From: Guptibacillus hwajinpoensis
GTDB lineage: Bacteria > Bacillota > Bacilli > Bacillales > Guptibacillaceae
NCBI RefSeq assembly: GCF_001039475.1
Contig: NZ_LELK01000001.1
Location: forward strand, 717,466-781,465
Direction: 5' to 3'
DNA length: 64,000 bases
The notes under the pieces were generated by a model. The model was not told the origin of the DNA. It worked only from the letters and a program-made list of their open reading frames with translations, and made no database searches. The position numbers and the translations under genes are program-made. Positions 16,188-25,920 of the stretch are shown here, in pieces. Every line of letters starts with the position of its first letter. Within the stretch, counting starts at the first letter, position 1.

Positions 16188-17399
16188 TTATTGATGTACT
16201 TCTTGCTTTTTGTGCACTTCCGCATTTACTTTTGTTGGAAGTCCCCATAGCTTAATGAAACCAACCGCTGCATTATGATCGAAAAGATCTCCTTTAAGAT
16301 ACGTAGCAAGTTGTTCGTTGTATAAGGAATTCTCTGACTTACGACCAACGACTGTGTGTGTTCCCTTGTGAAGCTTAATGCGAATCTTTCCACTTACAAC
16401 TTTCTGTGTTTCATTAATAAATCCTTCAAGCGCTTGACGAAGTGGTGAATACCAAAGACCATCGTATATGAGCTTCGACATCTGTTGATCGACTGTTGTT
16501 TTAAATTGGGAAACTTCACGTGTATGTGTTAGAAATTCGAGTTCTTTGTGTGCATTAATTAAAATCAATGCTCCTGGATTCTCATATACCTCTCTGGATT
16601 TTATTCCTACCAGACGATTCTCAATATGGTCAATACGGCCTATTCCGTGATGACCGCCTAGCTCATTAAGCTTTTCAATAAGATCAACTAGCCCCATTTC
16701 CTCACCGTTCAGTGCAGTTGGACAACCTTCTTTAAAATCTACCTCAACATATTCTGGCTCATCAGGTGTAAGGTGAATTGGAGCAGTCCATTCAAAAGCC
16801 GCTTCAGGTGCTTCAGCCCACGGGTCTTCAAGTACGCCAGCTTCACAAGCACGTCCCCATATATTCGCATCTATTGAAAAGGGATTATCCAACTTAACTG
16901 GAATCGGAATCCCTTTCTCTTCAGCATAAGCAATCTGTTCATCACGCGTCATGCCCCACTCACGGACAGGTGCGATCACTTTCAAGTCTGGATTCAACGC
17001 TTGAATCGAAACTTCAAAGCGAACCTGATCATTACCTTTCCCGGTACATCCATGAGCTACAGCTGTTGCTCCTTCACGTTCTGCTGCTTCAACAAGGAGC
17101 TTAGAAATAAGCGGGCGTGACAGGGCAGAAGATAGCGGATACTTTCCTTCGTAAAGTGCATTTGCCTTTAGCGCTGGTAACAAATAGTTTTCAGCAAGCA
17201 ATTCTTTTGCTTCAATCATATATGCTTTTGAAGCACCGACTTTCAGAGCTTTGTCCTTGATCGTTTCAAGATCCTTACCTTCTCCTACATCGAGTCCAAG
17301 TGCAATTACCTCATAACCGTATTTCTCTTCAAGCCATTTTATCGAAATGGAGGTATCTAATCCTCCGGAATAAGCAAGAATGATTTTTTCTTTCGCCAT
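16188..17399 (-). CDS. argG: Argininosuccinate synthase
   Basis: A 403-residue ATP-dependent ligase that joins citrulline and aspartate. The P-loop of the N-type ATP pyrophosphatase fold is [13 protein letters not shown] at residues 6-18. [14 protein letters not shown] near residue 118 is the second signature. The start ATG at 17399 follows GGAGTGGGTAAC; a GTG three codons upstream overlaps that site and is rejected. First gene of the argGH unit, with its own promoter at 17425-17453. An AT-rich segment in that promoter resembles an ArgR box, so repression by arginine is likely. Confidence 0.98.
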   Translation of the reverse strand: MAKEKIILAYSGGLDTSISIKWLEEKYGYEVIALGLDVGEGKDLETIKDKALKVGASKAYMIEAKELLAENYLLPALKANALYEGKYPLSSALSRPLISKLLVEAAEREGATAVAHGCTGKGNDQVRFEVSIQALNPDLKVIAPVREWGMTRDEQIAYAEEKGIPIPVKLDNPFSIDANIWGRACEAGVLEDPWAEAPEAAFEWTAPIHLTPDEPEYVEVDFKEGCPTALNGEEMGLVDLIEKLNELGGHHGIGRIDHIENRLVGIKSREVYENPGALILINAHKELEFLTHTREVSQFKTTVDQQMSKLIYDGLWYSPLRQALEGFINETQKVVSGKIRIKLHKGTHTVVGRKSENSLYNEQLATYLKGDLFDHNAAVGFIKLWGLPTKVNAEVHKKQEVHQ

Positions 17400-17424
17400 G
17401 TTACCCACTCCTTATCTTTGTATT

Positions 17425-17453
17425 AATATATATGATAACGTATATTTATTCAA
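17425..17453 (-). promoter_or_regulatory. argGH promoter with overlapping ArgR-box-like sequence
   Basis: Minus-strand TTGAAT, 17 bases, TATATT. The segment TGCATTTTGAATAAATATA overlapping the -35 resembles the B. subtilis ArgR/AhrC box (CATGAATAAAAATKCAAK). The promoter is read directly from sequence; the operator is inferred. Confidence 0.65.
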
Positions 17454-17469
17454 AATGCACTAAATTTTT

Positions 17470-18438
17470 TTAACTTTTTAATAAAAGTTTTAAAAGGGCT
17501 TTTTGAGCATGAAGACGATTTTCTGCTTCCTGGTATACAACGGAATGTGAGCCATCAATTATTTCTGAGGTAACCTCTTCTCCTCTGTGTGCAGGTAGAC
17601 AATGCATAAAGATGTATTTTTTATTAGCATTTATACAAAGCTCTTCATTAACTTGATACGGTTCGAATACTCCTTCACGTGCTTCTTGCTCTTCTTCTTG
17701 CCCCATGCTAGCCCATACATCTGTAATGATAACATCAGCATCCTTGGCAGCTTCGAACGGATCAACGGTAACCGTAATCACTGCACCGGTCTCTTTTCCA
17801 ACTTCTTTTGCTTTCGATACGATCGCTTCATCTGGTTCATATCCAGGAGGACAGGCAATTGTGAAATGCATTCCTACTTTGGCTGCTCCTTCAATTAAAG
17901 AATGAGCGACGTTATTTCCATCACCAAAATATGCAGCTTTCAATCCACTTAACTCACCTTTGTGTTCCATAATCGTAAGCAAATCAGCCAGAATCTGTGC
18001 AGGATGGTGAGTGTCTGTCAAACCATTAATGATTGGGATTGACGAGGCAGAAGCGAAGCGTTCAATCGTCTCATGACCAAACGTACGAATCATAACGCCG
18101 TCAAGGTAACCCGACAGCACTTGTGCCGTATCCTCAATCGTTTCGCCTCTACCAAGCTGAATATCTTTTGAACTTAAGAATAGCGCATGCCCTCCAAGCT
18201 GCAACATGGCTACTTCAAATGAAACACGCGTTCTAGTTGATGATTTTTCAAAGATCATCCCAAGAACTTTCCCTTTCAGTTCTTCATGCGGAATACCCTG
18301 TTTCTGTAGTTTCTTCAATTCAACTGCTTCTTTTAAAAGATAATGAATCTCTTCTGTGGAGAACTCTGCAAGTGTAAGAAAATCCTTTCCTTTCATGGCT
18401 TCCTTCATTTCGGATACTTTCTGTATTGATTGAATCAT
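17470..18438 (-). CDS. argF: Ornithine carbamoyltransferase
   Basis: A 322-residue enzyme that makes citrulline from ornithine and carbamoyl phosphate. The carbamoyl-phosphate loop is EKSSTRTRVSFEVAM near residue 68, HPAQILADL is the second binding motif, and HCLPAHRGEEV near residue 280 is the ornithine-side Cys loop. The ATG at 18438 follows AAGGATGATTTG. It is the last gene of the argCJBD-carAB-argF unit, only a few bases after carB, so the product of CarAB is used by the next enzyme encoded. Confidence 0.98.
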   Translation of the reverse strand: MIQSIQKVSEMKEAMKGKDFLTLAEFSTEEIHYLLKEAVELKKLQKQGIPHEELKGKVLGMIFEKSSTRTRVSFEVAMLQLGGHALFLSSKDIQLGRGETIEDTAQVLSGYLDGVMIRTFGHETIERFASASSIPIINGLTDTHHPAQILADLLTIMEHKGELSGLKAAYFGDGNNVAHSLIEGAAKVGMHFTIACPPGYEPDEAIVSKAKEVGKETGAVITVTVDPFEAAKDADVIITDVWASMGQEEEQEAREGVFEPYQVNEELCINANKKYIFMHCLPAHRGEEVTSEIIDGSHSVVYQEAENRLHAQKALLKLLLKS

Positions 18439-18442
18439 CAAA

Positions 18443-21400
18443 TCATCCTTTCTGTCCGGTTGTAGTCTGCTCCATCTGGTGCCAATCTTGAAGACTCATC
18501 ACTTCCATTGTCTTTAAACCAGTCAGATCTAGCAGCTGAAGAGTGTCGATATGAGTAAAACATGGAATTTTATACCTTGTTGCAAGCGCTCGAATTTGAA
18601 AGCCTGAGCGTTCTTTTTCTCTTCCAGTCGTTGGAATAGATATAACAGCTCCAAGCCCTTCTTTCATCAATTTCTCTACGTTTTCTAACTCTTTTTGGAT
18701 AAGCTTCGCCTGAATGCCTTTCTTGTTTAAATAATGAGCGGTTCCAGGAGTAGCATATAGTTCGACACCCTTTTCAGTAAATTTTGATAAAACTTGTGAA
18801 GCCGCTTCTTTATGCTCTTCACTTATTGAACAAAGAATTTTTGAAGGGAGCACTTCTGTATCCCATGTAGATAATGCAGCTTTACTAAGCGCTTCGTCTT
18901 TGTTTTTTGCTATGGCAAGTACTTCGCCTGTTGATTTCATTTCAGGACCTAATACGTGATCCACGTTTTTTAATTTACCGTTTGAGAAAATCGGGAATTT
19001 CACAGTGTAGTAAGGTTTCTCTTCCAGGAGCCCTGTTACTTCTAGTGAATTTGGTTGTAATTGAGCTTTCATAGCCCATTCCACCATTGGGACATTGGTT
19101 ACTTTACTCATAACAGGAACGGTTCTTGACGATCTTGGATTGATTTCGAGAACATAAATGACATCTTCATCAATCACAAATTGAATATTCATGAGCCCAC
19201 GACATCCGAGTGCTTGTGATAATTTCTCAGAATATAGTGTGATCGCTTCCTTCTGCTTCTCCGTAATGGAAAGAGGTGGGTAAATAGCCGTGCTATCACC
19301 AGAATGCACGCCAGAGCGTTCAAGGTGTTCCATAATGCCTGGTATGGCAATTGAGTTCCCATCACAGATCACATCAACTTCACATTCGATACCTTCCACA
19401 AAACGATCAAGAAGAAATGGCCACATTTTCGTTGAACTCGAGCCTAACTTCTTCGTATACCTATTCAACTCATCTTCATTACGGAAAATAAACATATTTT
19501 GCCCACCGATTACGTAAGACGGTCTTACGATAATAGGAAACCCTAGTTCCTTAGCAAGCACCCCCATTTCTTCCGGTTTATATGCCATTCTCCCTTCGAT
19601 ATACGGTATAGAAAGAGAATCCAACAATTGATAAAATTGATCACGATCTTCTACTTTATTAATGTTCTCAACCGGTGTTCCTAGAATCGGTATACCTCGT
19701 TCATGAAGATCTTCAGCGAGATTCACTGCTGTTTGACCACCAAATTGAACCGCTACTCCAACAATGTTTTCTTTCTCAATAACTGCTAGAACATCTTCCA
19801 AAGAAAGAGGTTCAAAGTATAGACGATCTGCGATACTGTAATCTGTACTTACTGTTTCAGGATTGTTATTCATTACTACCGCTCTGTATCCTAACTTTTT
19901 CACTGCCTCAGCAGCATGAACAGAACAATAGTCAAATTCAACACCCTGACCGATTCGAATCGGTCCAGAGCCAATAACGAGAATTCCTGGATCACTGACC
20001 ACGTCAGCTTCGTCGCTTCCAAGAAAGGTCGAATAGAAATAGGGTGTAACAGCTTCAAATTCACCTGCACACGTATCAACCTGTTTCATTCCACGATTGA
20101 TCCCTGTCTCTTTCACCCTCTCCATAATCGTATCAATTGTTCTTCCGGTTGCTTCAGCGATAAATGCGTCACTTATGTTTAACCGTTTGGATTGGATCAG
20201 CAATGCATCATTAGTGTCAGGTTGATTAAGCCACATCGTCTCTACGTCTACTATTCGTTTAACTTTATCAAGAAACCAGTTATCAATTGCTGTAAGCGAC
20301 TTAATGTTCTCTATCGTGTAGCCTCTTCGAAACGCTTCACTAATTAAGAAAAGCCTTTCGTCAGTTGGGTGCTGAAGGTCATGATTTAATTGATCTGTAC
20401 TAACTTCTTGATAATAATCATTGGTTAACGATGTATAACCAATTTCTAGTGAACGAATGGCCTTGTTAAGAGCTCCTTCAAAGCTACGATCAATCGCCAT
20501 GACCTCACCCGTTGCTTTCATTTGTGTTCCTAGAACTCGATCACCTTCCGGGAATTTATCAAATGGAAAGCGAGGTATTTTAACAACTAAATAATCGAGC
20601 GCTGGTTCAAAAGCGGCAAAGGTCGTTCCAGTAATTGGATTTGGAAGCTCATCAAGTGTATAACCAATTGCACATTTTGCTGCCATACGAGCAATCGGAT
20701 AGCCTGTTGCTTTAGAAGCAAGAGCTGAGGAACGACTAACCCTTGGATTAACTTCAATAATGTAATAGTCATTTGATTCAGGATTTAATCCGATTTGAAT
20801 ATTGCAGCCTCCGATCACATTCAGAGCCCGAATCACTTTCAAGGAAACATTACGAAGCATTTGATACTGGAAATCATTTAACGTCTGTGACGGTGCTACA
20901 ACTATGGAATCTCCTGTATGAATCCCAACTGGGTCCATATTCTCCATATTGCAAACAATCATGCATGTGTCGTTCTCATCACGCATTACCTCATACTCGA
21001 TCTCTTTCCATCCGAGCATGCTTTTTTCAATAAGCACTTGGGAAATCGGACTTAATGATAGTCCTCGTTCAACAATCTCAAGAAGCTCTTGATCATTTGC
21101 GGCAAAACCGCCTCCTTCACCACCCATCGTATAAGCTGGACGAACCATAATTGGATAACCAATTTCATTTGCAAACGTTAGTGCTTCATCTCCCGTTACT
21201 GCAATTTTTGATTCAGGTACTGGCTCTCCGATGTCAATCATCATTTGTCTAAACTTCTCACGATCTTCTCCATTTTGAATTGATTCAACAGACGTTCCAA
21301 GAAGCTCAACGTTTAACTTTTGTAGGATCCCTTTTTCATATAGTTGAACAACGAGATTCAGTCCGGTTTGACCTCCAAGGGTTCCGATAATCCCATCTGG

Positions 21401-21646
21401 TTTTTCTTTTCGTAGAATTTGTTCAACATACTCAAGCGTCATCGGTTCCATATAAACATGATCTGCAATTGAAGAATCCGTCATGATCGTCGCAGGGTTG
21501 CTGTTAATTAATACTACTTCAATTCCTTCTTCTTTCAGAGCAAGGCAAGCTTGTGTTCCGGCATAATCAAATTCAGCTGCTTGACCTATGACGATTGGAC
21601 CTGAACCTAGAATAACAACTTTATTTAACTCTTTACGTAAAGGCAT
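18443..21646 (-). CDS. carB: Carbamoyl-phosphate synthase large chain, arginine-operon copy
   Basis: A 1067-residue synthetase chain with two homologous ATP-grasp halves. VVILGSGPIVIGQAAEFDYAG opens the first; ILVIGSGPIRIGQGVEFDYC opens the second near residue 565. ATP-grasp motifs include MVRPAYTMGGEGGGFA and IIVRPSYVIGGQNM, and EVNPRVSRSSALASKATG and EINPRSSRTVPVMSK are the metal-binding ends. The C-terminal MGS-like domain (about 930-1067) is the allosteric part. The start at 21646 follows AGGAGACCAGC and overlaps the end of carA by 14 bases, implying translational coupling. Being inside the arginine cluster, it is the arginine-specific form rather than the pyrimidine one. Confidence 0.97.
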   Translation of the reverse strand: MPLRKELNKVVILGSGPIVIGQAAEFDYAGTQACLALKEEGIEVVLINSNPATIMTDSSIADHVYMEPMTLEYVEQILRKEKPDGIIGTLGGQTGLNLVVQLYEKGILQKLNVELLGTSVESIQNGEDREKFRQMMIDIGEPVPESKIAVTGDEALTFANEIGYPIMVRPAYTMGGEGGGFAANDQELLEIVERGLSLSPISQVLIEKSMLGWKEIEYEVMRDENDTCMIVCNMENMDPVGIHTGDSIVVAPSQTLNDFQYQMLRNVSLKVIRALNVIGGCNIQIGLNPESNDYYIIEVNPRVSRSSALASKATGYPIARMAAKCAIGYTLDELPNPITGTTFAAFEPALDYLVVKIPRFPFDKFPEGDRVLGTQMKATGEVMAIDRSFEGALNKAIRSLEIGYTSLTNDYYQEVSTDQLNHDLQHPTDERLFLISEAFRRGYTIENIKSLTAIDNWFLDKVKRIVDVETMWLNQPDTNDALLIQSKRLNISDAFIAEATGRTIDTIMERVKETGINRGMKQVDTCAGEFEAVTPYFYSTFLGSDEADVVSDPGILVIGSGPIRIGQGVEFDYCSVHAAEAVKKLGYRAVVMNNNPETVSTDYSIADRLYFEPLSLEDVLAVIEKENIVGVAVQFGGQTAVNLAEDLHERGIPILGTPVENINKVEDRDQFYQLLDSLSIPYIEGRMAYKPEEMGVLAKELGFPIIVRPSYVIGGQNMFIFRNEDELNRYTKKLGSSSTKMWPFLLDRFVEGIECEVDVICDGNSIAIPGIMEHLERSGVHSGDSTAIYPPLSITEKQKEAITLYSEKLSQALGCRGLMNIQFVIDEDVIYVLEINPRSSRTVPVMSKVTNVPMVEWAMKAQLQPNSLEVTGLLEEKPYYTVKFPIFSNGKLKNVDHVLGPEMKSTGEVLAIAKNKDEALSKAALSTWDTEVLPSKILCSISEEHKEAASQVLSKFTEKGVELYATPGTAHYLNKKGIQAKLIQKELENVEKLMKEGLGAVISIPTTGREKERSGFQIRALATRYKIPCFTHIDTLQLLDLTGLKTMEVMSLQDWHQMEQTTTGQKG

Positions 21647-22706
21647 AATGCTGGTCTCCTGTTCTAGTAATCTGCTGTATAAAAGCGTCGAATAAATAAG
21701 CTGTATCTGAAGGGCCTGCATGTGCTTCAGGATGGAATTGCACGGATTGAATGTTGTATTTCTTATGCATAAGTCCTTCTACCGTTCCATCATTCAAATT
21801 AATAAACGTTGTTACAAATCCTGTACCTGAAAGACTCTCTTGTACAACTTCATATCCATGGTTCTGAGAAGTGATATATACTTTACTTGTTTCAACATGC
21901 TTTACTGGATGATTCGAGCCTCGGTGCCCAAAGATAAGCTTTCGAGTAGAAGCTCCATGAGCAAGAGCTAGAAGTTGGTGTCCAAGACATATTCCGAATA
22001 CCGGGTACGTTTCACTTATGATTCGAATCGTATCGTAACAATCTGATAATGCTTCAGGATCCCCTGGACCATTGCTTAACACAACGCCATCAGGATTCAG
22101 ATTTACAATCTGATCAAACGTTGTATGATAAGGAACAACTGTAACCGCACACCCAAGAGATTGCAGTGAGGTTAGTATTGATTTCTTATAGCCATAATCA
22201 ATTAGTACAATATGTGATCCTTCATTTGGATAAGAAATGGATTCTTGAACCGAGACAGTAGGAACATATGATTTTCCTTCATTCCAATTGATTTTTCCCG
22301 CTGGAATTTCAGACATGATTTTACCCTTCATCGTCCCATGATTCCGAAGCATTTTAACGAGTGCACGTGTGTCCACGCCTGTTAATGAAGGAACATTTTT
22401 TTGAGAAAGTTCTGATGCGAACGAATGCTTCGATAAATAATGACTAGGAGTATCACACTGTTCACCTGTTACAACGCCATGAAGATGGAGATGCTCACTT
22501 TCGCTATCTAGATCATTTAACCCGTAATTACCGATTTGCGGATAGCAAAATACAATGATTTGACCTGCATACGAAGGGTCAGAAATGATTTCTTGATAAC
22601 CAGTCATACTCGTATTAAAAACAACTTCACCTGTTGCCTCAGTATCGTAAGGTAAGACACCTTCAAACACTTCACCGTTTTCAAGAACTAGATAGCCTTT
22701 TTTCAT
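21633..22706 (-). CDS. carA: Carbamoyl-phosphate synthase small chain
   Basis: A 357-residue glutaminase subunit that delivers ammonia to CarB. The N-terminal domain has FEGVLPYDTEATGEVVFNTS. The class I amidotransferase domain has its nucleophile Cys in PVFGICLGHQLLALAHGA near residue 240 and the catalytic His/Glu in VQFHPEAHAGPSD. ATG overlaps the argD stop by four bases and the 3' end overlaps carB, so translation through the operon is coupled. Confidence 0.98.
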   Translation of the reverse strand: MKKGYLVLENGEVFEGVLPYDTEATGEVVFNTSMTGYQEIISDPSYAGQIIVFCYPQIGNYGLNDLDSESEHLHLHGVVTGEQCDTPSHYLSKHSFASELSQKNVPSLTGVDTRALVKMLRNHGTMKGKIMSEIPAGKINWNEGKSYVPTVSVQESISYPNEGSHIVLIDYGYKKSILTSLQSLGCAVTVVPYHTTFDQIVNLNPDGVVLSNGPGDPEALSDCYDTIRIISETYPVFGICLGHQLLALAHGASTRKLIFGHRGSNHPVKHVETSKVYITSQNHGYEVVQESLSGTGFVTTFINLNDGTVEGLMHKKYNIQSVQFHPEAHAGPSDTAYLFDAFIQQITRTGDQHYAFT

Positions 22707-23875
22707 TCCTGTTCACCCTCCTCCTCTGTCTGAAAAACTTCTGTTAAGATGTTCAAGAAGTGATTCACTTCATCATGAGTCACATTTAATGGTGGAAGGA
22801 TCCGAAGGACAGTTGCACCAGCTGTCAAAACTAGAACGCCTTTTTCTCTTAAATGCGTCATATAGTGCGCTGCATTTCTCACTTCAATCCCCAAAAGCAA
22901 TCCCAGTCCTCTAACGTCTATAATCGATGAAGACTTTTCTAAAAGATTCTTTATTTCATTTAAAAGATAGGTAGATGTCTGGTTAACTTCTGGCAATAGA
23001 GAGGATATTTGTTTAACCGTTTCAACCGCAGCCGCGGACGCAAGAGGATTCCCTCCAAACGTACTTCCATGGGAGCCAGGGCCGAAAGCAGATCCTATTG
23101 TTTCTTTAGCAAGCATCGCGCCAATTGGAAATCCTGATCCAAGCCCCTTTGCGAGTGTCATAATATCGGGTTCAAATCCATATTGTTCATATGCGAAAAG
23201 AGTACCCGTTCTCCCCATTCCAGTTTGAACTTCATCTACGACAAGAAGAATATTGTTAGACTGACAAACATCAACGAGCTGTGAGATCCATTGATGATCT
23301 GCGGGTCTAACACCACCTTCTCCTTGAACAAGTTCAAACATAACAGCCGCTGGTTTAAGCTCCTCAAGTCTTTTTAAACTCTCAAACTTGTTGTAAGGAA
23401 GGTAGTGGAATCCTTCCAACATTGAACCAAAGCCTTCTTGCAAATTGGTTTGGGCAGTAGCTGAAAGGGAACCGAGCGTTCTGCCATGAAATGACTTCGT
23501 AAAGGTTACTATGGTTTCTTTGTTACTCCATTTTCTAACTAGCTTAATAGCAGCCTCATTGGCTTCTGTTCCACTGTTACAGAAAAACACTTCATCCAAA
23601 CAACTCTTTTCTGCAAGCAATTCTGCAAGCTCCTGTTGTTTCGGGATATGGTATAAATTAGAGCAATGCCAGAGAAGATCTAACTGATCTGTTACAGCAT
23701 TTTTGACTCCTTTAGGCTGGTGACCGAGATTACACGTTGCAATCCCTGAGGTAAAGTCAAGATATTTCATGCCGGCTGCTTCATACAGGTAGCTTCCCTC
23801 GCCTTTAACAGCAGTAATTGGAAGACGATTGTACGTTTTCATAATGCTAGTTTGAGAGGTTTCAGTTAGTGACAT
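22703..23875 (-). CDS. argD: Acetylornithine aminotransferase
   Basis: A 390-residue PLP enzyme of aminotransferase class III that converts N-acetylglutamate semialdehyde to acetylornithine. FCNSGTEANEAAIKL is the phosphate-binding region near residue 98. LLVVDEVQTGMGRTG carries the PLP-contacting Asp, and TLAKGLGSGFPIGAM the Schiff-base Lys near residue 247. The ATG at 23875 follows GGAAGGAGCTTATCA; an upstream ATG seven codons earlier is rejected for lack of a site. It overlaps the end of argB by 14 bases. Confidence 0.97.
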   Translation of the reverse strand: MSLTETSQTSIMKTYNRLPITAVKGEGSYLYEAAGMKYLDFTSGIATCNLGHQPKGVKNAVTDQLDLLWHCSNLYHIPKQQELAELLAEKSCLDEVFFCNSGTEANEAAIKLVRKWSNKETIVTFTKSFHGRTLGSLSATAQTNLQEGFGSMLEGFHYLPYNKFESLKRLEELKPAAVMFELVQGEGGVRPADHQWISQLVDVCQSNNILLVVDEVQTGMGRTGTLFAYEQYGFEPDIMTLAKGLGSGFPIGAMLAKETIGSAFGPGSHGSTFGGNPLASAAAVETVKQISSLLPEVNQTSTYLLNEIKNLLEKSSSIIDVRGLGLLLGIEVRNAAHYMTHLREKGVLVLTAGATVLRILPPLNVTHDEVNHFLNILTEVFQTEEEGEQE

Positions 23876-24698
23876 TGATAAGCTCCTTCCGTACAATTCG
23901 AGTACCTATCGTTTTATGAGCGACAGCTTTTAGTAAAGCGTTTTGTTCTCTTCCATCAAGTATAATTACAGACGGCACTTGATCAGAAAGGGCAGCAACC
24001 GCACCTTTCACTTTCGGAATCATACCGCCGAATATTGTTCCTTCTTCTATTAACGTTCCAATCTTGATATCATCAAGTGATTCAAATACGACCTTTTCAC
24101 CATCAATTTCTTTGTAGATTCCAGGAATATCACTCACAAGACAAATCTCTGCATGTAATGATTGTGCAACAGCTGACGCTGCTTCATCTCCATTAATATT
24201 GAGAGACTGCCCATTTTCATCCATACTAACTGGAGAGATAACAGGTATGTAACCTGAAATAGATAGTTGTTCAATTAAAGATCGATCTACATAGGTGACT
24301 TCCCCAACTCGACCAAGCGCTTGCTCAGTTTGTTTGCAACGAAACATCCCTCCATCTACCCCGCTTATGCCTACCGCTTTTCCACCAGCACGGTGGATCT
24401 TTCTTACAAGCTGCTTATTGATCTTACCGCTAAGAACCATTTCAACTGTATCAATCATTTGATCTGTCGTTACTCGTAAACCGTCAACAAATGTTGTCTC
24501 AATTGATAACTTTTGAAACAGATGCGATATTTCTGGACCACCACCATGTACAAGCACAGGATCGATACCTTCGGACTTGAGTTTCATAAGATCGTGATAG
24601 AACTCGTCTGGAAGCTGAGCTAGGATGCTTCCACCACATTTAATAACAAAATACTTTCTATTATGTTCGGTAGGAGGCATTGATTCTGACGTAGTCAT
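23862..24698 (-). CDS. argB: Acetylglutamate kinase
   Basis: A 278-residue amino-acid kinase that phosphorylates N-acetylglutamate. FVIKCGGSIL near residue 18 is the ATP-phosphate loop, VLVHGGGPEIS the substrate Gly loop, and INGDEAASAVAQSL the C-terminal nucleotide-site motif. The start is uncertain: ATG at 24698 has GGGGGTG upstream and gives a 38-base overlap with argJ; ATG at 24680 is closer to the usual N-terminus but lacks a site. A longer frame reaching 24773 lies inside argJ and is rejected. Confidence 0.95.
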   Translation of the reverse strand: MTTSESMPPTEHNRKYFVIKCGGSILAQLPDEFYHDLMKLKSEGIDPVLVHGGGPEISHLFQKLSIETTFVDGLRVTTDQMIDTVEMVLSGKINKQLVRKIHRAGGKAVGISGVDGGMFRCKQTEQALGRVGEVTYVDRSLIEQLSISGYIPVISPVSMDENGQSLNINGDEAASAVAQSLHAEICLVSDIPGIYKEIDGEKVVFESLDDIKIGTLIEEGTIFGGMIPKVKGAVAALSDQVPSVIILDGREQNALLKAVAHKTIGTRIVRKELINVTN

Positions 24699-25902
24699 AA
24701 GTAAGATCACACCCCCAAGCAGTAGCTTCTTTATCACCATTGTGCAAGTCAACGTATATATGAATGTTCTCATTTTCTAAGTAGGCTTTCGCTTCTTCTT
24801 CACTGAATTTCGTCGTAATTCCATAATCGACTACTTTAATTTCACCTAGTGATATAGAAAGCGACTCTTCCTGAACCGATTCACCACTATACCCAATGGC
24901 ACAAACAATTCGTCCCCAGTTCGCATCTGTTCCATAAATAGCTGTTTTCACAAGACTAGATCCTACGATGGATTTCGCTATTGCCTTCGCTCCATTAGTC
25001 GTTTCTGCACCCTTAACATGCACTTCAACGAGCTTAGTTGCACCTTCACCATCTTTCGCAATCATTTTAGCTAATTGCTGACACACATACTCTAGTGAGT
25101 GTAAAAATGTTTCCCAATCATTATGATTTGGAGATAATGGATTGTTTTCGGCTTGACCGTTTGCTAATAGGAGAACCATATCGTTTGTGCTCGTTTCACC
25201 ATCTACTGTAATCATATTGTAGGTTCGATCCGTTACGGTGCTTAGCGCTGTTTGGAGCGCAGCTGTTTCCACAAATGCATCTGTTGTTACAAAAGCAAGC
25301 ATGGTTGCCATATTCGGTTTAATCATCCCTGAGCCTTTAGCTGCACCACCGATCGTAATCATCTTACCGTCTATCTCACACGTAACGGCGATTTCCTTAG
25401 TTGTCGTATCTGTTGTCACAATCGCTTCAGCAAAATCACTTCCAGATGTCGTTTCTTTATAGTCTGGTATTTGCTTAATGCCTTTACAAATATCATGCAT
25501 TGGTAAATATTCACCGATTACACCTGTAGACGTTACAGCTGTTTGCGATTCTTTTAGATTCATTACATCAGCAAATGATTTGCGCATCTTATAAGCATCT
25601 TTTAGCCCTTTTTCACCTGTAAAAGCATTTGCATTTCCAGAGTTTACGATAATGCCTTGTAATAGTCCTCCTGATAAGCTTTCTTTCGTTACTTTCAATG
25701 GAGGTGCCTGGAATGTATTTAAGGTGAAAACACCTGCTGCGGCTGCAGGAACATTCGACTTGATCCAGCCGAGATCTTTGCGCTTTCGTTTTAACCCTGC
25801 ATGAAAGCCTCCTGCTTCAAATCCTTTTGGAGATGTAACTGTACCTTCTTTCACTTTAGTAAAAAGTGTTTCACTAGCAGTCGTCATTGCCACAAAATTC
25901 AT
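24661..25902 (-). CDS. argJ: Bifunctional ornithine acetyltransferase / N-acetylglutamate synthase
   Basis: A 413-residue precursor that cleaves itself before the Thr in KPNMATMLAF (near residue 199) into alpha and beta chains. It recycles the acetyl group from acetylornithine to glutamate and in bifunctional forms also uses acetyl-CoA. VTSTGVIGEYLP and GVFTLNTFQAPP are family signatures, and the beta-chain holds DGETSTNDMVLLLANG. Start: ATG at 25902 lies almost on the AGAGGA site, so GTG at 25893 or ATG at 25887 may be used. argA is not seen here, consistent with a cyclic pathway through ArgJ. Confidence 0.96.
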   Translation of the reverse strand: MNFVAMTTASETLFTKVKEGTVTSPKGFEAGGFHAGLKRKRKDLGWIKSNVPAAAAGVFTLNTFQAPPLKVTKESLSGGLLQGIIVNSGNANAFTGEKGLKDAYKMRKSFADVMNLKESQTAVTSTGVIGEYLPMHDICKGIKQIPDYKETTSGSDFAEAIVTTDTTTKEIAVTCEIDGKMITIGGAAKGSGMIKPNMATMLAFVTTDAFVETAALQTALSTVTDRTYNMITVDGETSTNDMVLLLANGQAENNPLSPNHNDWETFLHSLEYVCQQLAKMIAKDGEGATKLVEVHVKGAETTNGAKAIAKSIVGSSLVKTAIYGTDANWGRIVCAIGYSGESVQEESLSISLGEIKVVDYGITTKFSEEEAKAYLENENIHIYVDLHNGDKEATAWGCDLTYDYVRINASYRT

Positions 25903-25920
25903 TCCTCTCTCTTCATAGTT